DNA from: Nocardiopsis quinghaiensis
GTDB taxonomy: Bacteria > Actinomycetota > Actinomycetes > Streptosporangiales > Streptosporangiaceae
Direction: 5' to 3'
Assembly (NCBI RefSeq): GCF_008638365.1
Contig: NZ_VWVU01000031.1
Span: forward strand, 1-64,000
DNA: 64,000 nucleotides
This document shows, one piece after another, positions 9,626 through 17,224 of the stretch (positions are counted from its first letter, which is position 1; the number at the start of each line of letters is the position of its first letter). A model generated the notes under the pieces. The model did no database searches, had not been told where the DNA came from, and was given only the letters and a program-made list of their open reading frames with translations. The translations under genes were made by a program, and so were the position numbers.

Positions 9626-10588
9626 GTGCCCCCACCACACCCCGCCCGGGTGTCCGTCCGCGCCCCCGCCACCAGCGCCAACCTCGGTCCGGGCTTCGAC
9701 GCCCTGGGCATGGCCCTGCGGCTGTACAACGAGTTCGAGGTCCGACTGCGCGACGACGGCGAACTCCACGTCCGGGTCGAGGGGGAGGGCGCCGGGGAGG
9801 TGCCGACCGACGAGTGCCACCTCGTCGTGCGCGCCATGCGCGAGACCTTCGAGAGGGCCGGGGAGAAGCTGCCCGGCCTCGACCTGGCCTGCGTCAACAA
9901 CGTCCCGCACGCCCGCGGGCTCGGCTCGTCCTCCTCGGCGATCGTCGGCGGCGTGGCCGCCGCGAGCGCGCTGTTGGGACGCACCGGGCCCGACGGCGGA
10001 CCGGACCGCGACGGCATCTACCAGATCGCCGCGGACATCGAGGGCCACCCCGACAACGTGGCCCCCTGCGTCCACGGCGGATACACGGTCGCCTACCGCG
10101 ACGGCGACCGCTGGGGCGCGGTGTCCCTGGTCACCGACGCGCGGATCCTGCCGGTGCTGTGCGTTCCCCCCTGGCGGCTGTCCACCGAGCGGGCCCGCGG
10201 TCTTCTACCGGAGGGGGTGGCGCACTCCGACGCCGCGTTCAACGCCGGGCGCGCCGCGCTGATGACCGCGGCCGTTTGTGGCCACCCGGAGTCCCTGTAC
10301 GCGGCCACCGAGGATCGTTTGCACGAGTCCTACCGGGCGCCCGCCATGCCGCGCACCCTCGATCTCATCCGTGACCTGCGCAGACACGGGAACATGCCCG
10401 CCGTGGTCTCCGGAGCGGGACCGACGGTGCTGGTGCTGTGCGCGGTGGACACGGGGGAGGCCGGCCCGGATTCACCGGAAATCGCCCGGCAGACTGATTC
10501 GATCCGTCAGCGGGCGGGTAAGGACTGGGACGTACGCCCCCTGCCCGTTGAGCCGGCTGGGGTGCGGGCCCTATCTCCCCATCCGTAG
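9626..10588 (+). CDS. thrB: homoserine kinase
   Basis: A 320-residue GHMP-family kinase that phosphorylates homoserine for threonine synthase. Visible motifs are the N-terminal VRAPATSANLGPGFDALG, the phosphate-binding loop ARGLGSSSSAIVGG, GHPDNVAPCVHGG, and the C-terminal SGAGPTVLVL. The start is GTG 9626, which gives normal family length. It is the last gene of the lysine-threonine cluster. Confidence 0.95.
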   Translation: MPPPHPARVSVRAPATSANLGPGFDALGMALRLYNEFEVRLRDDGELHVRVEGEGAGEVPTDECHLVVRAMRETFERAGEKLPGLDLACVNNVPHARGLGSSSSAIVGGVAAASALLGRTGPDGGPDRDGIYQIAADIEGHPDNVAPCVHGGYTVAYRDGDRWGAVSLVTDARILPVLCVPPWRLSTERARGLLPEGVAHSDAAFNAGRAALMTAAVCGHPESLYAATEDRLHESYRAPAMPRTLDLIRDLRRHGNMPAVVSGAGPTVLVLCAVDTGEAGPDSPEIARQTDSIRQRAGKDWDVRPLPVEPAGVRALSPHP

Positions 10589-11031
10589 CACCTGTGTCGA
10601 GGAATAGCCGTGGCCTCTGTTGATGTTAGGCTAGGTGAAGCACCAGATGCCCCGTTGCGGGGTGAGTGCTCATCCGCCACAGCGGCCTCCGCATCTCATA
10701 CTCCGGTGGTTCCGTCTCACGACTCCCCGGAAGCGGCAGCCAACGTGTCGAGTCAGCGGTTCTTCCGCGACTGTGCCAACGTCATCGCAGCCCGCTCCTC
10801 CTCGGATGAGCGTGTCTTCACGATTGACGGGCAACACCACCGAGCCATATGCCCCGACGTCTGGCTGTACCCAGAGCCCGCCGCGATTGGGTAGGTAGGG
10901 GACCGCTTTCCACACCGGTTTCCGACATCCACGTGGGGCACGCCCTACCCGGCCCTGCCGGTTCGCACCATCGGGCCGGCCGCTCCAGCACCCGCTGACG
11001 GCCGAAGCCCGCTCCTTGGGAAGGACCCTTA
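10589..11031 (+). promoter_or_regulatory. long rho leader region with candidate promoter
   Basis: The 443 bp between thrB and rho hold no convincing gene. A TAGGCT -10-like element lies at 10627-10632 with no good -35; a start just after it would give an untranslated leader of nearly 400 nt. Long leaders upstream of rho are known in bacteria to carry Rho-dependent autoregulation. A GGGAAGGA ribosome site lies just before the rho GTG. The open frame at 10610-10894 looks non-coding because it overlaps the -10 and lacks a ribosome site. Confidence 0.4.
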
Positions 11032-13020
11032 GTGAGCGACACCACCGAACTCCGAACGGACGCGGCGGTCGACAGCACAACCACCACCGGCGCCTCCGAA
11101 GCGGAGGCTGGCGAAGCCGCGCCGACAGGTGCGTCGTCGCGGTCCCGCGCGGCGTCGCGCGGGACCGGGCTGGCGGCTTTGAAGCTCCCGGAGCTCCAAA
11201 AGCTCGCCTCCAGTCTGGGCATCACCGGTACGGGGCGTATGCGCAAGAGCGACGTCATCGCCGCGATCGAGGCCAGACAGGGCGGCCCTGTCAGCGGCCC
11301 GGCGAAGGCCAAATCCGCAAAGAACGCCGAGACGGTGCCCAAGGCCGGTAAGGTCGAGGCAACCGACGGCCAGACCGAGGCCCAGGTCCCCGACACGTCG
11401 GGCACGGACGAAGCTCCGCGCAAGCGTGTGGCCGAGCGGCCACCGGACCAGGCCGTCACCGACGCTCAGGGTGAGCGGGACGACAAGCCGTCCCGCAGCC
11501 GTCGTTCGTCCCGCAGACGCGGTGACGAGCCCGGTGACCAGACCCGATCGGTGGACGGCACCGACTCCACTACCTCCGCGAGCAGCGTGACCAAGACATC
11601 CAGCACCCCCCAGAAGAACGGCCCCGACTCCTCCGAGGACCGTGACACCAGGTCCGGACAGGGTCGCGAGCGCCAGCGCAACCGCCGCAACCGCAACCGG
11701 GGCGGCGACGACCAGAACACCGGCGGCAACTCCCAGCAGGGCGGAGGTGGCCAGAACCAGGGCCGGGGTGGTGGCGACGACGACGACTTCGGCGGCGGAC
11801 GCCGCCGCGGACGTCGCCGCGACCGACGCGACCGACGCGGACGCGGCGGGGGCCAGCAGGAGCCCGAGCCGGTGATCGGCGATGACGACGTCCTGCTGCC
11901 GGTCGCGGGCATCCTCGACATCCTGGACAACTACGCCTTCGTGCGCACCACCGGCTACCTGCCCGGGCAGAGCGACGTCTACGTCTCCCTGGCCCAGGTG
12001 CGCAAGCACGGTCTGCGCAAGGGCGACCACATCATCGGCGCGGTGCGTCAGCCGCGCGACGGTGAGCGCCGGGAGAAGTTCAACGCCCTGGTGCGGCTGG
12101 ACTCGGTCAACGGCATGTCGCCGGACCAGGCCAAGGGCCGCCAGGAGTTCTCCAAGCTGGTTCCGCTCTACCCGCAGGACCGACTGCGCCTGGAGACCGA
12201 GCCGCACATCCTCACCACGCGGATCATAGATCTCGTGGCACCCATCGGTAAGGGTCAGCGCGGGCTCATCGTCTCGCCGCCCAAGGCGGGCAAGACGATG
12301 GTGGTGCAGGCGATCGCCAACGCCATCACCGAGAACAACCCCGAGTGCTACCTGATGGTGGTCCTGGTCGACGAGCGGCCCGAGGAAGTCACCGACATGC
12401 AGCGCACGGTCAAGGGCGAGGTCATCCACTCGACCTTCGACCGGCCCGCCGAGGACCACACGGTCGTCGCCGACCTGGCCATCGAGCGTGCCAAGCGGCT
12501 CGTGGAGATGGGCATGGACGTCGTCGTCCTGCTGGACTCCATCACCCGCCTGGGCCGCGCCTACAACCTGGCCGCCCCGGCCAGCGGGCGCATCATGTCC
12601 GGTGGTGTGGACTCCACCGCCCTCTACCCGCCCAAGCGCTTCTTCGGCGCGGCCCGCAACATCGAGGGCGGCGGTTCGCTGACCATCCTGGCGACCGCGC
12701 TGGTGGAGACCGGCTCGCGCGCCGACGAGGTGATCTTCGAGGAGTTCAAGGGCACCGGCAACATGGAGCTCAAGCTCAACCGGAGCCTGGCGGACAGGCG
12801 GATCTTCCCCGCGGTCGACGTGGACGCCTCCAGCACCCGCAAGGAGGAGATCCTCATGTCCCCGGAGGAGCTCAACGTCGTCTGGAAGCTGCGCCGGGTG
12901 CTGCACGCGCTCGACGCCCAGCAGGCCATCGAGCTGCTCCTGGACAAGATGAAGGAGTCCAAGAGCAACGCCGAGTTCCTGCTCCAGATCCAGAAGACCA
13001 CGGTGGGCCCCGAGCGCTGA
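11032..13020 (+). CDS. rho: transcription termination factor Rho
   Basis: A 662-residue hexameric RNA helicase that ends transcription. Residues about 47-83 form the Rho_N helical domain (LAALKLPELQKLASSLGI). A roughly 200-residue insert (84-283) of Ser/Thr/Glu-rich then Arg/Gly/Asp/Asn/Gln-rich sequence follows, ending in repeated RRRDRRDRRGRGGG-type runs. The cold-shock RNA-binding domain begins near 285 and the ATPase has Walker A PPKAGKTMV near 417, then LDSITRLGRAYN and the Q/R loops. E. coli Rho has 419 residues; the insert accounts for the extra length and is typical of actinobacteria. The GTG start follows GGGAAGGA. Confidence 0.97.
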   Translation: MSDTTELRTDAAVDSTTTTGASEAEAGEAAPTGASSRSRAASRGTGLAALKLPELQKLASSLGITGTGRMRKSDVIAAIEARQGGPVSGPAKAKSAKNAETVPKAGKVEATDGQTEAQVPDTSGTDEAPRKRVAERPPDQAVTDAQGERDDKPSRSRRSSRRRGDEPGDQTRSVDGTDSTTSASSVTKTSSTPQKNGPDSSEDRDTRSGQGRERQRNRRNRNRGGDDQNTGGNSQQGGGGQNQGRGGGDDDDFGGGRRRGRRRDRRDRRGRGGGQQEPEPVIGDDDVLLPVAGILDILDNYAFVRTTGYLPGQSDVYVSLAQVRKHGLRKGDHIIGAVRQPRDGERREKFNALVRLDSVNGMSPDQAKGRQEFSKLVPLYPQDRLRLETEPHILTTRIIDLVAPIGKGQRGLIVSPPKAGKTMVVQAIANAITENNPECYLMVVLVDERPEEVTDMQRTVKGEVIHSTFDRPAEDHTVVADLAIERAKRLVEMGMDVVVLLDSITRLGRAYNLAAPASGRIMSGGVDSTALYPPKRFFGAARNIEGGGSLTILATALVETGSRADEVIFEEFKGTGNMELKLNRSLADRRIFPAVDVDASSTRKEEILMSPEELNVVWKLRRVLHALDAQQAIELLLDKMKESKSNAEFLLQIQKTTVGPER

Positions 13021-13043
13021 GGCGCCGCAGGACCGCCACGGAT

Positions 13044-13087
13044 CACGGCAGGGCCCCCTCCCGGCACCGGGAGGGGGCCCTGCCGTG
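13044..13087. terminator. strong hairpin after rho
   Basis: A perfect inverted repeat of about 20 bp per arm around a CAC loop, beginning 23 bp after the rho stop. There is no U tract. Confidence 0.65.
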
Positions 13088-13467
13088 TCCGCACCGCCGC
13101 CGGCTTCCTCGCGGACCACTCTCCTCGCGGACCACGGAAGAGGTCACCGATGTGCCGCGGATCACCCAGGGGCGCGCCCCGGTGGGGCCGACCACTCCCG
13201 CCGGCTTCGCCGACCCCCGGGTCGGGCTCCGCGGCACCGCGGGGACGCCGGCGGGAAGGGGCCGGAATAGACACTGGTCCCGACATCGTTGTGGATCTGG
13301 CAAACTGGAGGTGGAGAGTGGCCCGCCCCTGCTTCGGCGGGGCCCGCCGCCCCGTTACCTGGATCGCCGCGGCACCGGTTCGCGCATGACCCACGAGAGC
13401 ATCCCACCCCTCGGGTGGCGCGGCTTGTCGTGCGTCCGGCGGTCGCGCCCCTGATGAGGAGACACAC
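13088..13467. other. rho-rpmE intergenic region
   Basis: The 380 bp hold no credible gene. A 14-bp direct repeat (TCCTCGCGGACCAC) occurs at 13106 and 13122, 16 bp apart. Short hairpins occur around 13320-13350 and near 13415. The rpmE promoter must lie here, but no clear -35/-10 pair stands out. ATGAGGAG at 13453-13460 is the rpmE ribosome site. Confidence 0.5.
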
Positions 13468-13677
13468 ATGAAGGCCGACATCCACCCCGAGTACTTCGTG
13501 ACCGAGGTGACCTGCACCTGCGGTGCCGAATTCACCACCCGCAGCACCCTCCCCGAGGGCAAGGTTCGTGCTGAGGTGTGCTCCGAGTGCCACCCGTTCT
13601 ACACCGGCAAGCAGAAGATCATGGACACCGGTGGCCGGGTCGCCCGCTTCGAGAAGCGCTTCGGCAAGCGCAAGTAG
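13468..13677 (+). CDS. rpmE: 50S ribosomal protein L31 (zinc-binding form)
   Basis: A 69-residue ribosomal protein of the L31A type. The zinc ligands C16 and C18 (CTCG) and C37 and C40 (CSEC) are present, so this is the C+ form that stores zinc, not the Zur-controlled C- paralogue. [17 protein letters not shown] and the basic tail are characteristic. It sits between rho and prfA, its common position in actinobacteria. Confidence 0.97.
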   Translation: MKADIHPEYFVTEVTCTCGAEFTTRSTLPEGKVRAEVCSECHPFYTGKQKIMDTGGRVARFEKRFGKRK

Positions 13678-13688
13678 CGCTGCCCGCT

Positions 13689-13723
13689 GTCCCGCGGCTC
13701 CGGTGCGACCGGCGCCGCGGGAC
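13689..13723. terminator. hairpin between rpmE and prfA
   Basis: A perfect 10-bp stem (GTCCCGCGGC with its complement) around a 15-nt loop, 11 bp after the rpmE stop. With no U tract it could be a terminator or a processing/attenuation hairpin before prfA. Confidence 0.5.
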
Positions 13724-13787
13724 CAGGTAGGCCCCCAGGGGCACACGGACAGGCGAGGCAAGCACAACAAGACGGGGACGGGCGAAA

Positions 13788-14855
13788 GTGAAGCTGGACG
13801 ACCTTCTGGGGGAGTACTACGAGCTGGAACAACAGCTCGCCGACCCCGAGGTGCACGCCGACCAGGGCAGGGCGCGCACGCTGGGCAAGCGCTACGCACA
13901 GCTCACCCCCATCATCGAGGCCTACCGTTCGCTCAAGGAGGTCGAGAGCGACATCGACGCCGCGCGTGAGCTCTCCGTCGAGGACTCCTCCTTCGCTGAG
14001 GAGGCCGACCGCCTGACCAAGGAGGCCGAGGCCCTCACCGAGCGCCTGCGCGTCCTCCTCGTCCCGCGCGACCCCGCCGACGACAAGAACCTCATCATGG
14101 AGGTCAAGGCGGGCGAGGGCGGCGAGGAGTCCGCCCTGTTCGCCGGGGACCTGGTCCGGATGTACCTGCGCTACGCCGAGCGCCAGGGGTGGAAGACCGA
14201 GGTCATCAACGCCACCCACTCCGACCTGGGCGGGTACAAGGACGTCACGATCGCCTTCAAGAACAAGGGCACCCCCGAGCCCGGCTCGGGCGTGTGGCCC
14301 ATGCTCAAGTTCGAGGGCGGAGTGCACCGCGTCCAGCGCGTCCCGGTCACCGAGTCCCAGGGCCGTATCCACACCTCCGCCGCCGGCGTGCTGGTCGTGC
14401 CCGAGGCCGAGGACATCGAGGTCGACATCCACGAGAAGGACCTGCGGATCGACGTCTACCGCTCCTCCGGGCCCGGTGGCCAGAGCGTCAACACCACCGA
14501 CTCGGCGGTGCGCATCACCCACCTGCCGACCGGCATCGTCGCCTCCTGCCAGAACGAGAAGAGCCAGCTCCAGAACAAGGAGCAGGCCATGCGCATCCTG
14601 CGTGCCCGCATCTACGCCGAGGCCCAGGCCAGCGTGGACGCCGAGGCCGCCGCCGAGCGCAAGAGCCAGGTGCGCACCGTGGACCGCTCCGAGCGGGTCC
14701 GCACCTACAATTTCCCCGAGAACCGCATCTCCGACCACCGCGTCGGATACAAGGCCTACAACCTCGACCAGGTCCTCAACGGGGAACTCGACGGGGTCAT
14801 CAAGGCACTCGTGGACGCGGACACCAAGGAAAGACTCGAAGCCGCACAGTCGTAA
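13788..14855 (+). CDS. prfA: peptide chain release factor 1
   Basis: A 355-residue class I release factor for UAA and UAG. The stop-codon-reading tripeptide PVT is at 186-188 ([10 protein letters not shown]) and the catalytic GGQ at 230-232 ([10 protein letters not shown]). The acidic N-terminal domain and the C-terminal [19 protein letters not shown] are typical. The start is GTG 13788 with GGGACGGGCG upstream. Normally prmC, which methylates the GGQ glutamine, follows directly; here an insert of about 0.57 kb separates them. Confidence 0.97.
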   Translation: MKLDDLLGEYYELEQQLADPEVHADQGRARTLGKRYAQLTPIIEAYRSLKEVESDIDAARELSVEDSSFAEEADRLTKEAEALTERLRVLLVPRDPADDKNLIMEVKAGEGGEESALFAGDLVRMYLRYAERQGWKTEVINATHSDLGGYKDVTIAFKNKGTPEPGSGVWPMLKFEGGVHRVQRVPVTESQGRIHTSAAGVLVVPEAEDIEVDIHEKDLRIDVYRSSGPGGQSVNTTDSAVRITHLPTGIVASCQNEKSQLQNKEQAMRILRARIYAEAQASVDAEAAAERKSQVRTVDRSERVRTYNFPENRISDHRVGYKAYNLDQVLNGELDGVIKALVDADTKERLEAAQS

Positions 14856-14866
14856 CGGGTTCCCCT

Positions 14867-14891
14867 GCCTGAGGGCGGGGGCTTTCGGCCC
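14867..14891 (+). repeat. left end repeat of the IscB-type element
   Basis: This 25-nt segment begins GCCTGAGGGCGGGGG and ends CGGCCC, with the small palindrome GCC-TGAG-GGC. It starts 12 bp after the prfA stop and matches 15406-15430 over most positions in the same orientation. Confidence 0.6.
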
Positions 14892-15246
14892 TGGTGGCCG
14901 GAGGCCCGCCGTCACCAGCACGAGCCATCATCAAGGAGGTGACCAGATGGCTGCGTTTCACGTGGGGCGAGAGACCCGCCCCGGAGTGCTTCCTCGGCTC
15001 CGGGTTCTGGAATCCGCGTCAGCAGCGCCCGCCGCGGCCGGCGGGACCCTCCCCAGGGACAGGGAGGAGACGGGACGCGGAAGCCGCAGCCTCACTGTGG
15101 CATCCGGCGTGGAACACGTGCGAGGGGAGACCACCGCCGCCTCACCTGGCGGTGCCGGCGTCACCCCGGTCCGTTCGGACCGGGGGAGGGCCTGTGAAGG
15201 CCACCCACCCCGCGGGGGGACAACGCCCCGCGAGGGGCACCCGTCC
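14892..15246 (+). ncRNA. candidate omega-RNA-like structured RNA
   Basis: Five strong hairpins follow one another: 15028-15045 (7 bp), 15048-15067 (6 bp), 15132-15154 (7 bp), 15164-15185 (9 bp, GTTC loop) and 15211-15232 (7 bp). They lie immediately upstream of an IscB-like N-terminal reading frame, which is where IscB elements encode their guide omega-RNA. A perfect AAGGAGGTGA at 14934-14943 precedes an in-frame ATG at 14947, so a 154-residue translated version is the main alternative. That peptide looks non-native (Pro/Gly/Arg/Ser-rich). Transcription is not shown. Confidence 0.4.
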
Positions 15247-15411
15247 GTGCTCGTCGTGGACGAGCACGACGTCCCGTTCCCGCCCACCTGCCCGGCCCGG
15301 GCGCGCAGGCTCCTCGAAACCGGCCGGGCGGCCGTGGCCCGGCGCACCCCGTTCACCGTCCGCGTGAAGGACCGCACCGCGAAGGAGGCGGGGGCTTCCT
15401 TCTCCGCCTGA
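15247..15411 (+). pseudogene. truncated IscB-like N-terminal (RRXRR/PLMP) fragment
   Basis: Fifty-four codons from GTG 15247, with GAGGGG about 10 nt upstream. The peptide has the hallmarks of the IscB/RRXRR N-terminal domain: a LVVDEHD opening, a PFPP segment in the PLMP position, then CPARARRLLETGRAAVARR and TPFTVRVKDRT. In full IscB this leads into RuvC-I, a bridge helix, HNH and RuvC-II/III; all of those are missing. The stop lies inside the right end repeat. It is most likely a deletion remnant; a short domesticated protein is possible. Confidence 0.65.
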
Positions 15412-15430
15412 AGGCGGGGGTATCCGCCCC
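15406..15430 (+). repeat. right end repeat of the IscB-type element
   Basis: This segment begins GCCTGAAGGCGGGGG and ends ATCCGCCCC, with the palindrome CGCC-TGAA-GGCG. It supplies the stop codon of the IscB fragment and ends 9 bp before the prmC ATG. Confidence 0.6.
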
Positions 15431-15439
15431 AGACATCAG

Positions 15440-16303
15440 ATGAACTTCCTGCTCGACGAGGTCGCCCGCGCGACGCTGAGGCTCGCGGAGGCGGGCGTGG
15501 CCTCGCCTCGCACCGACGCCGAGGAGCTCGCGGCGTTCGTGCACGGTGTCCGTCGAGGGGAACTGCACGCGGTCGCCGACGCCGACTTCGACGCCCGGTA
15601 CTGGGAGTACGTGGCCCGACGCGAGGCCCGCGAGCCCCTGCAGCACATCACCGGTCGCGCCTACTTCCGCTACCTCGAACTCCAGGTCGGGCCCGGGGTG
15701 TTCGTGCCCCGGCCCGAGACCGAGATCATGGTCGACTGGGCGATCGAGACCCTGCGCGCCATGGACGTGGCCGACCCCCTGGTGGTCGACCTCGGCGCCG
15801 GATCGGGTGCCATCGCCATCTCCATCGCCCAGGAGGTGCCGCGCTCGCGTGTGCACACGGTGGAGATCGACCCCCTCGCCCTGGAGTGGGCGCGCCGCAA
15901 CATCGGCCTCAGCGGCCACGCCGACCGGGTCACCGCCCACCACGCCGACATGCGCACCGCCCTGCCCGAGCTCAACGGCCGCGCCGACCTGCTCATCAGC
16001 AACCCGCCCTACGTCCCCACGGGTGAGGCCGCGGCCATCCCGCCCGAGGTGCGGGACTACGACCCCGCCCCCGCGCTGTGGTCGGGCGAGGACGGCCTCG
16101 ACATGATCCGCGACCTGGAGGCGGTCGGCCGCAGGCTGCTGCGCCCCGGCGGCGCGATGGCCGTCGAGCACCACGACGGCCAGGGCATCGACATTCCCCG
16201 GCTGTTCCCCGAGGACAAGGGCTGGCGCGACGTGCTCAACCGCAAGGACATGGCACGGCGCGACCGCTTCGTGGTCATGCGCCGCGTCGACGAGGACGGC
16301 TGA
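15440..16303 (+). CDS. prmC: peptide chain release factor N5-glutamine methyltransferase
   Basis: A 287-residue SAM-dependent methyltransferase that modifies the GGQ glutamine of RF1 and RF2. The SAM-binding motif is VVDLGAGSGAIAISIA and the substrate-glutamine motif NPPY is at 188-191. The ATG at 15440 lies only 9 bp beyond the end repeat of the inserted element, and I see no good ribosome site before it. The insertion therefore probably replaced the native prfA-prmC junction. Confidence 0.95.
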   Translation: MNFLLDEVARATLRLAEAGVASPRTDAEELAAFVHGVRRGELHAVADADFDARYWEYVARREAREPLQHITGRAYFRYLELQVGPGVFVPRPETEIMVDWAIETLRAMDVADPLVVDLGAGSGAIAISIAQEVPRSRVHTVEIDPLALEWARRNIGLSGHADRVTAHHADMRTALPELNGRADLLISNPPYVPTGEAAAIPPEVRDYDPAPALWSGEDGLDMIRDLEAVGRRLLRPGGAMAVEHHDGQGIDIPRLFPEDKGWRDVLNRKDMARRDRFVVMRRVDEDG

Positions 16304-16396
16304 CCGTGTCCGTTTCCGCGGTCCGCCGCACCCGCCCCCGTATCCCCGTCAGACCGTGAACCCGGTCGACTCCGTTCGAGAATGAGGTGAACGCAG

Positions 16397-17212
16397 GTGA
16401 GCCGCATCTACGACTGCGCGGACGAGGCCGCCCGCAAGGACGGCCTCGCCGACGCCGCGTCCGCGGTACGCCGAGGCGATCTTGTGGTGCTGCCCACGGA
16501 CACCGTGTACGGCATCGGCACCGACGCCTTCAGCCCGACCGCGGTGTCCAGGCTGCTCGCCACCAAGGGCCGGGGGCGTGAGATGCCCCCGCCGGTCCTG
16601 GTCGGCTCCATGCGCGCCGCCACCGCCCTCGTCGACGACCTGGGCAACCACGGCCGCGACCTCATGGAGGAGTTCTGGCCCGGTCCGCTCACCCTGGTGT
16701 GCGGCGCGACCCCGAGCCTGTCCTGGGACCTGGGCGACACCAAGGGCACCGTAGGCGTGCGCATGCCGATGGACCCGGTCGCCCTGGAGCTGCTCAAGGA
16801 GGTCGGACCGATGGCGGTGAGCAGCGCCAACAAGTCCGGTCAGCCCTCCGCGACCCGTGTGGAGGAGGCCATCGAGCAGCTCGGCGACGAGGACGTGGCG
16901 GTCTACCTGGACGGCGGCGAGACCGAGGTCCGGGTCTCCTCCACCATCGTCGACCTCACCTACGCGGTCCCGCGCGTACTGCGGGCGGGCGCCATCTCCA
17001 TCGAGCAGCTGCGCTCGGTGTGCGGCACCGTCATCGGCGAGCTGCGCAGGGGCCGTACGAAGGCCGACAGGAGTGAGCAGGCCGAGCAGGCCGAGCAGGC
17101 CGAACAGGTCGAGGAGGCGGAGTCCTCACGGGACGACGCCCCACCGGAGACCGGGGACGGCGCGCAGGAGACTCCCAAGGCGGGGCGGGCCCCCGAAGGC
17201 GACGAGAGCTAG
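16397..17212 (+). CDS. L-threonylcarbamoyladenylate synthase (TsaC/Sua5 family)
   Basis: A 271-residue YrdC/Sua5-domain enzyme that makes threonylcarbamoyl-AMP for the t6A37 modification of ANN-decoding tRNAs. The core (about residues 15-205) includes VVLPTDTVYGIGTDAF, KGRGREMPPPVL, EFWPGPLTLV and MAVSSANKSGQPSA. The last 50 residues are a low-complexity acidic tail with EQA repeats and no similarity to the Sua5 linker domain. GTG 16397 follows GAGGTG. The order prfA-prmC-Sua5-WecA is common in actinobacteria. Confidence 0.93.
   Translation: MSRIYDCADEAARKDGLADAASAVRRGDLVVLPTDTVYGIGTDAFSPTAVSRLLATKGRGREMPPPVLVGSMRAATALVDDLGNHGRDLMEEFWPGPLTLVCGATPSLSWDLGDTKGTVGVRMPMDPVALELLKEVGPMAVSSANKSGQPSATRVEEAIEQLGDEDVAVYLDGGETEVRVSSTIVDLTYAVPRVLRAGAISIEQLRSVCGTVIGELRRGRTKADRSEQAEQAEQAEQVEEAESSRDDAPPETGDGAQETPKAGRAPEGDES
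17075..17110 (+). repeat. 9-bp tandem repeat in the TsaC/Sua5 gene tail
   Basis: GAGCAGGCC occurs three times in tandem from 17075, then a variant GAACAGGTC. It encodes EQA-EQA-EQA-EQV in the disordered C-terminal tail and is a likely slippage site. Confidence 0.8.
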
Positions 17213-17224
17213 AGGGGCCGGGAA

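Larger units (their letters stand above)
14860..15430 (+). mobile_element. IscB-type mini-element inserted between prfA and prmC
   Basis: The insert is bounded by two similar 25-nt segments in the same orientation (14867-14891 and 15406-15430), each with a small palindrome. Inside are a hairpin-rich stretch with no clear coding sense and a short IscB N-terminal reading frame that ends inside the right-hand repeat. Same-orientation end palindromes are typical of IS200/IS605-group elements moved by an HUH transposase; none is encoded here, so the element is non-autonomous or decayed. The outer limits are approximate. Confidence 0.6.

Noticed and set aside
10610-10894. 94-codon frame in the rho leader
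   Set aside because: No ribosome site, overlaps the candidate -10 box, and no recognisable protein character.
11029-13119. 696-codon minus-strand frame over rho
   Set aside because: Shadow of the Rho frame; composition is Gly/Val/Leu-rich low complexity caused by codon bias.
14958-15377. 139-codon minus-strand frame inside the IscB-type element
   Set aside because: Ser/Arg-rich shadow of the plus-strand hairpins with no start signal.
17075-17110. Tandem repeat as a CRISPR or VNTR locus
   Set aside because: It is coding, has no spacers and only four 9-bp units.
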